A model generated the notes under the pieces. That model worked only from the letters and a program-made list of their open reading frames with translations, did no database searches and was not told the origin of the DNA. Below, piece after piece: positions 6,312 to 7,731 of a DNA stretch of 7,731 bases; positions within the stretch are counted from its first letter, which is position 1, and each line of letters begins with the position of its first letter. The stretch is from a bacterium. Lineage in GTDB: Bacteria; JAMCPX01. Position numbers and translations under genes: made by a program. Location: positions 1 to 7,731 of the forward strand of contig JAJYYW010000053.1 in NCBI GenBank assembly GCA_021800575.1, written 5' to 3'.

Positions 6312-7064
6312 ATGCAGATCGATATCAAGGGACTGAAAAAATCGTTCGGCGGCAACATCGTCCTTGACGGCATCGACCTGAGCATCGAGGACGGGAAGAC
6401 AACCGTTATCATCGGTCAGACCGGGTGCGGCAAGAGCGTCCTCATCAAACACATCATCGGACTGCTCAAACCGGATGCGGGCCAGATCGTCGTCAGCGGC
6501 GTCGATGTTACGCAGCTCAGGCACAAGGAGTTCTCCGCAATGCTCAAGAGCTTCGGCGTACTCTTCCAGAGTGCTGCACTGTTCGATTCGATGACCGTGG
6601 GTGAAAATGTCGCGTTTCCGCTGATCGAGCACACGGGTCTGCCGGACAGCAAGATCATGGAGATCGTCAGCGAAAAGCTTGCCATCGTCGGACTGAAAGG
6701 GGTCGAACACCTGTACCCTGCGGAACTGAGCGGCGGTATGAAGAAACGAGTCGGCCTTGCGCGCGCGATCGCCCTGGATCCCAAGGTCCTGATCTTTGAC
6801 GAACCGACCACCGGTCTTGATCCCGTGATGAGCGATACCATCGATAACCTTATCATGAATACCCAGCGCCGCCTGGGGGTCACGAGTATCGTGATCAGCC
6901 ATGATATTGCAGGCACATTCAAGATTGCCCACTGGATAGCAATGCTTTACAAAGGCAAAGTTGTTTTATATGGTAGTCCTGATGACTTCAGAAATACAAA
7001 AGATCCGATCGTCAGGCAGTTCCTCGAACGAAGAGCGGAAGGCCCGCTGCAGGTAGAGGCGTAG
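6312..7064 (+). CDS. mlaF: MlaF-type ABC transporter ATP-binding protein
   Basis: The 250-residue cytoplasmic ATPase powers the MlaE permease. All nucleotide-binding motifs are intact: Walker A GQTGCGKS at 35-42 (K41), Q-loop Q86 in VLFQSAALF, ABC signature LSGGM at 139-143, Walker B VLIFDEP at 159-165 (catalytic E164), D-loop GLD at 168-170, and H-loop H197 in ISHD. The F-Q-S-A-A-L-F-D-S-M-T-V-G-E-N-V stretch is characteristic of the MlaF/Ttg2A subgroup. The C-terminal extension (PIVRQFLERRAEGPLQ) resembles the MlaF tail that contacts the partner subunit. The ATG is 2 nt after the mlaE stop codon with no good Shine-Dalgarno, so translation probably depends on coupling to mlaE. mlaD starts 1 nt after its stop codon. 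No mlaB (STAS) gene is visible in this window. Confidence 0.95.
   Translation: MQIDIKGLKKSFGGNIVLDGIDLSIEDGKTTVIIGQTGCGKSVLIKHIIGLLKPDAGQIVVSGVDVTQLRHKEFSAMLKSFGVLFQSAALFDSMTVGENVAFPLIEHTGLPDSKIMEIVSEKLAIVGLKGVEHLYPAELSGGMKKRVGLARAIALDPKVLIFDEPTTGLDPVMSDTIDNLIMNTQRRLGVTSIVISHDIAGTFKIAHWIAMLYKGKVVLYGSPDDFRNTKDPIVRQFLERRAEGPLQVEA
7051..7059 (+). promoter_or_regulatory. Ribosome binding site for mlaD
   Basis: AGGTAGAGG lies 6 nt before the GTG at 7066 and supports that non-ATG start. No ATG is available in frame upstream of the membrane segment. Confidence 0.6.
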
Positions 7065-7065
7065 G

Positions 7066-7731
7066 GTGAACAAAGGTATCTCGACGAATGCCAAGGTCGG
7101 CATATTTGTAGCCGTTGTACTCCTTCTCCTGTTCTGGATCACCTTCCAAATCAGCAGCGGAACGATCTTCGGCAGGCTCCAGGGGTATACCCTGAACGCG
7201 GTCTTCGACAACGCCCAGGGGCTGAACACCAAGACCGGGGTTTATATTGCGGGCATCAAGATTGGCTACGTGCAGGACATCAAGCTCCGCGACGACAAGG
7301 CGCTCGTGTCCTTGCGGATACAGCCGAACGTCCAGATCGAGGAAAACGCAAAAGCGGTTATACGGACCAAGGGCCTGCTCGGAGAAAAGTACATCGAGAT
7401 TGTTCCCGGCAGGCAAAAGGCCGCGGTCATTCCCCAGGGAGGAGAAATCCTCTTTACGGAGTCTCCGCCGGATCTTGAAGAACTCATGAACAAGCTCAAC
7501 GGCATCGCCTCGGACGTCAAGTCCGTGACCCAGAGCTTGAGTGACGTGTTCGGCGGCGCCAAGGGCGAAAAGAATATCAGAGACGTGGTCGACAACCTCA
7601 ACACGACGATTAAGCACATGGATCGTCTGATCACGAGCACCAACACGAACCTGAACAGGACCTTTGATTCGGTCAATACCTTTGCCCTGGCGCTCAAGCG
7701 CAATGGTCCTGACATCCTGACGAACCTGGCA
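7066..7731 (+). CDS. mlaD: MlaD-type MCE domain lipid-transport protein, 3' end beyond the window
   Basis: The frame is open from GTG 7066 to the window end (222 codons, no stop). The protein has a short cytoplasmic N-terminus, one membrane anchor at about residues 11-29 (VGIFVAVVLLLLFWITFQI), and an MCE domain at about 41-116. Conserved MCE features are FDNAQGLNTKTGVYIAGIKI and the LGEKYIEIVPG strand near its end. The rest is a helical stretch (about 130-222), as in MlaD/MCE proteins with coiled-coil tails. MlaD forms a hexameric ring on MlaE in the periplasm and passes phospholipids through its pore. The GTG lies 1 nt after the mlaF TAG with a good ribosome binding site. E. coli MlaD is about 180 residues, so this one is already longer and belongs with the extended-tail MCE proteins. 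Confidence 0.92.
   Translation, partial: MNKGISTNAKVGIFVAVVLLLLFWITFQISSGTIFGRLQGYTLNAVFDNAQGLNTKTGVYIAGIKIGYVQDIKLRDDKALVSLRIQPNVQIEENAKAVIRTKGLLGEKYIEIVPGRQKAAVIPQGGEILFTESPPDLEELMNKLNGIASDVKSVTQSLSDVFGGAKGEKNIRDVVDNLNTTIKHMDRLITSTNTNLNRTFDSVNTFALALKRNGPDILTNLA

Overview
The window looks like ordinary chromosomal DNA from a Gram-negative bacterium. The evidence is an outer-membrane lipid-transport (Mla-type) operon, an EnvC-type murein hydrolase activator and a periplasmic LolA-like protein fragment. Fairly GC-rich codon use and the gene mix suggest a Desulfobacterota or Nitrospirota-like lineage, but that is an impression by eye and not a determination. All supported genes lie on the + strand. 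I see no rRNA, tRNA, CRISPR array, transposase, phage gene or integration site.

Left part (1-2091): the 3' end of a LolA-like or DUF1571-like gene is followed by a stand-alone SCP2-type lipid-binding protein. A 212-bp spacer then holds a weak hairpin and a fair sigma70-like promoter. Next comes a membrane-anchored M23 (LytM) endopeptidase with all its zinc ligands.

Middle part (2092-3285): a 140-bp AT-rich spacer contains an unusual near-perfect inverted repeat built from TTTTTAATC units. After it come rlmE (23S rRNA 2'-O-methyltransferase) and glnB (PII nitrogen/carbon signal protein). The glnB gene has no glnA or amtB beside it.

Right part (3286-7731): a tightly packed envelope operon encodes an EnvC-like activator with a degenerate LytM domain, alanine racemase, MlaE permease, MlaF ATPase and the first 222 codons of MlaD, which runs off the window. 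From the EnvC-like gene onward the junctions are a 4-nt overlap and gaps of 1, 2 and 1 nt. The five genes are therefore almost certainly co-transcribed and partly translationally coupled. Together they cover peptidoglycan precursor supply (D-alanine), control of peptidoglycan hydrolysis, and phospholipid transport between inner and outer membranes.

I did not find a convincing undescribed system. The points most worth a second look are the AT-rich inverted repeat upstream of rlmE, altered conserved motifs in RlmE and Alr, the active/degenerate M23 pair, and the hairpin covering the start region of the EnvC-like gene.
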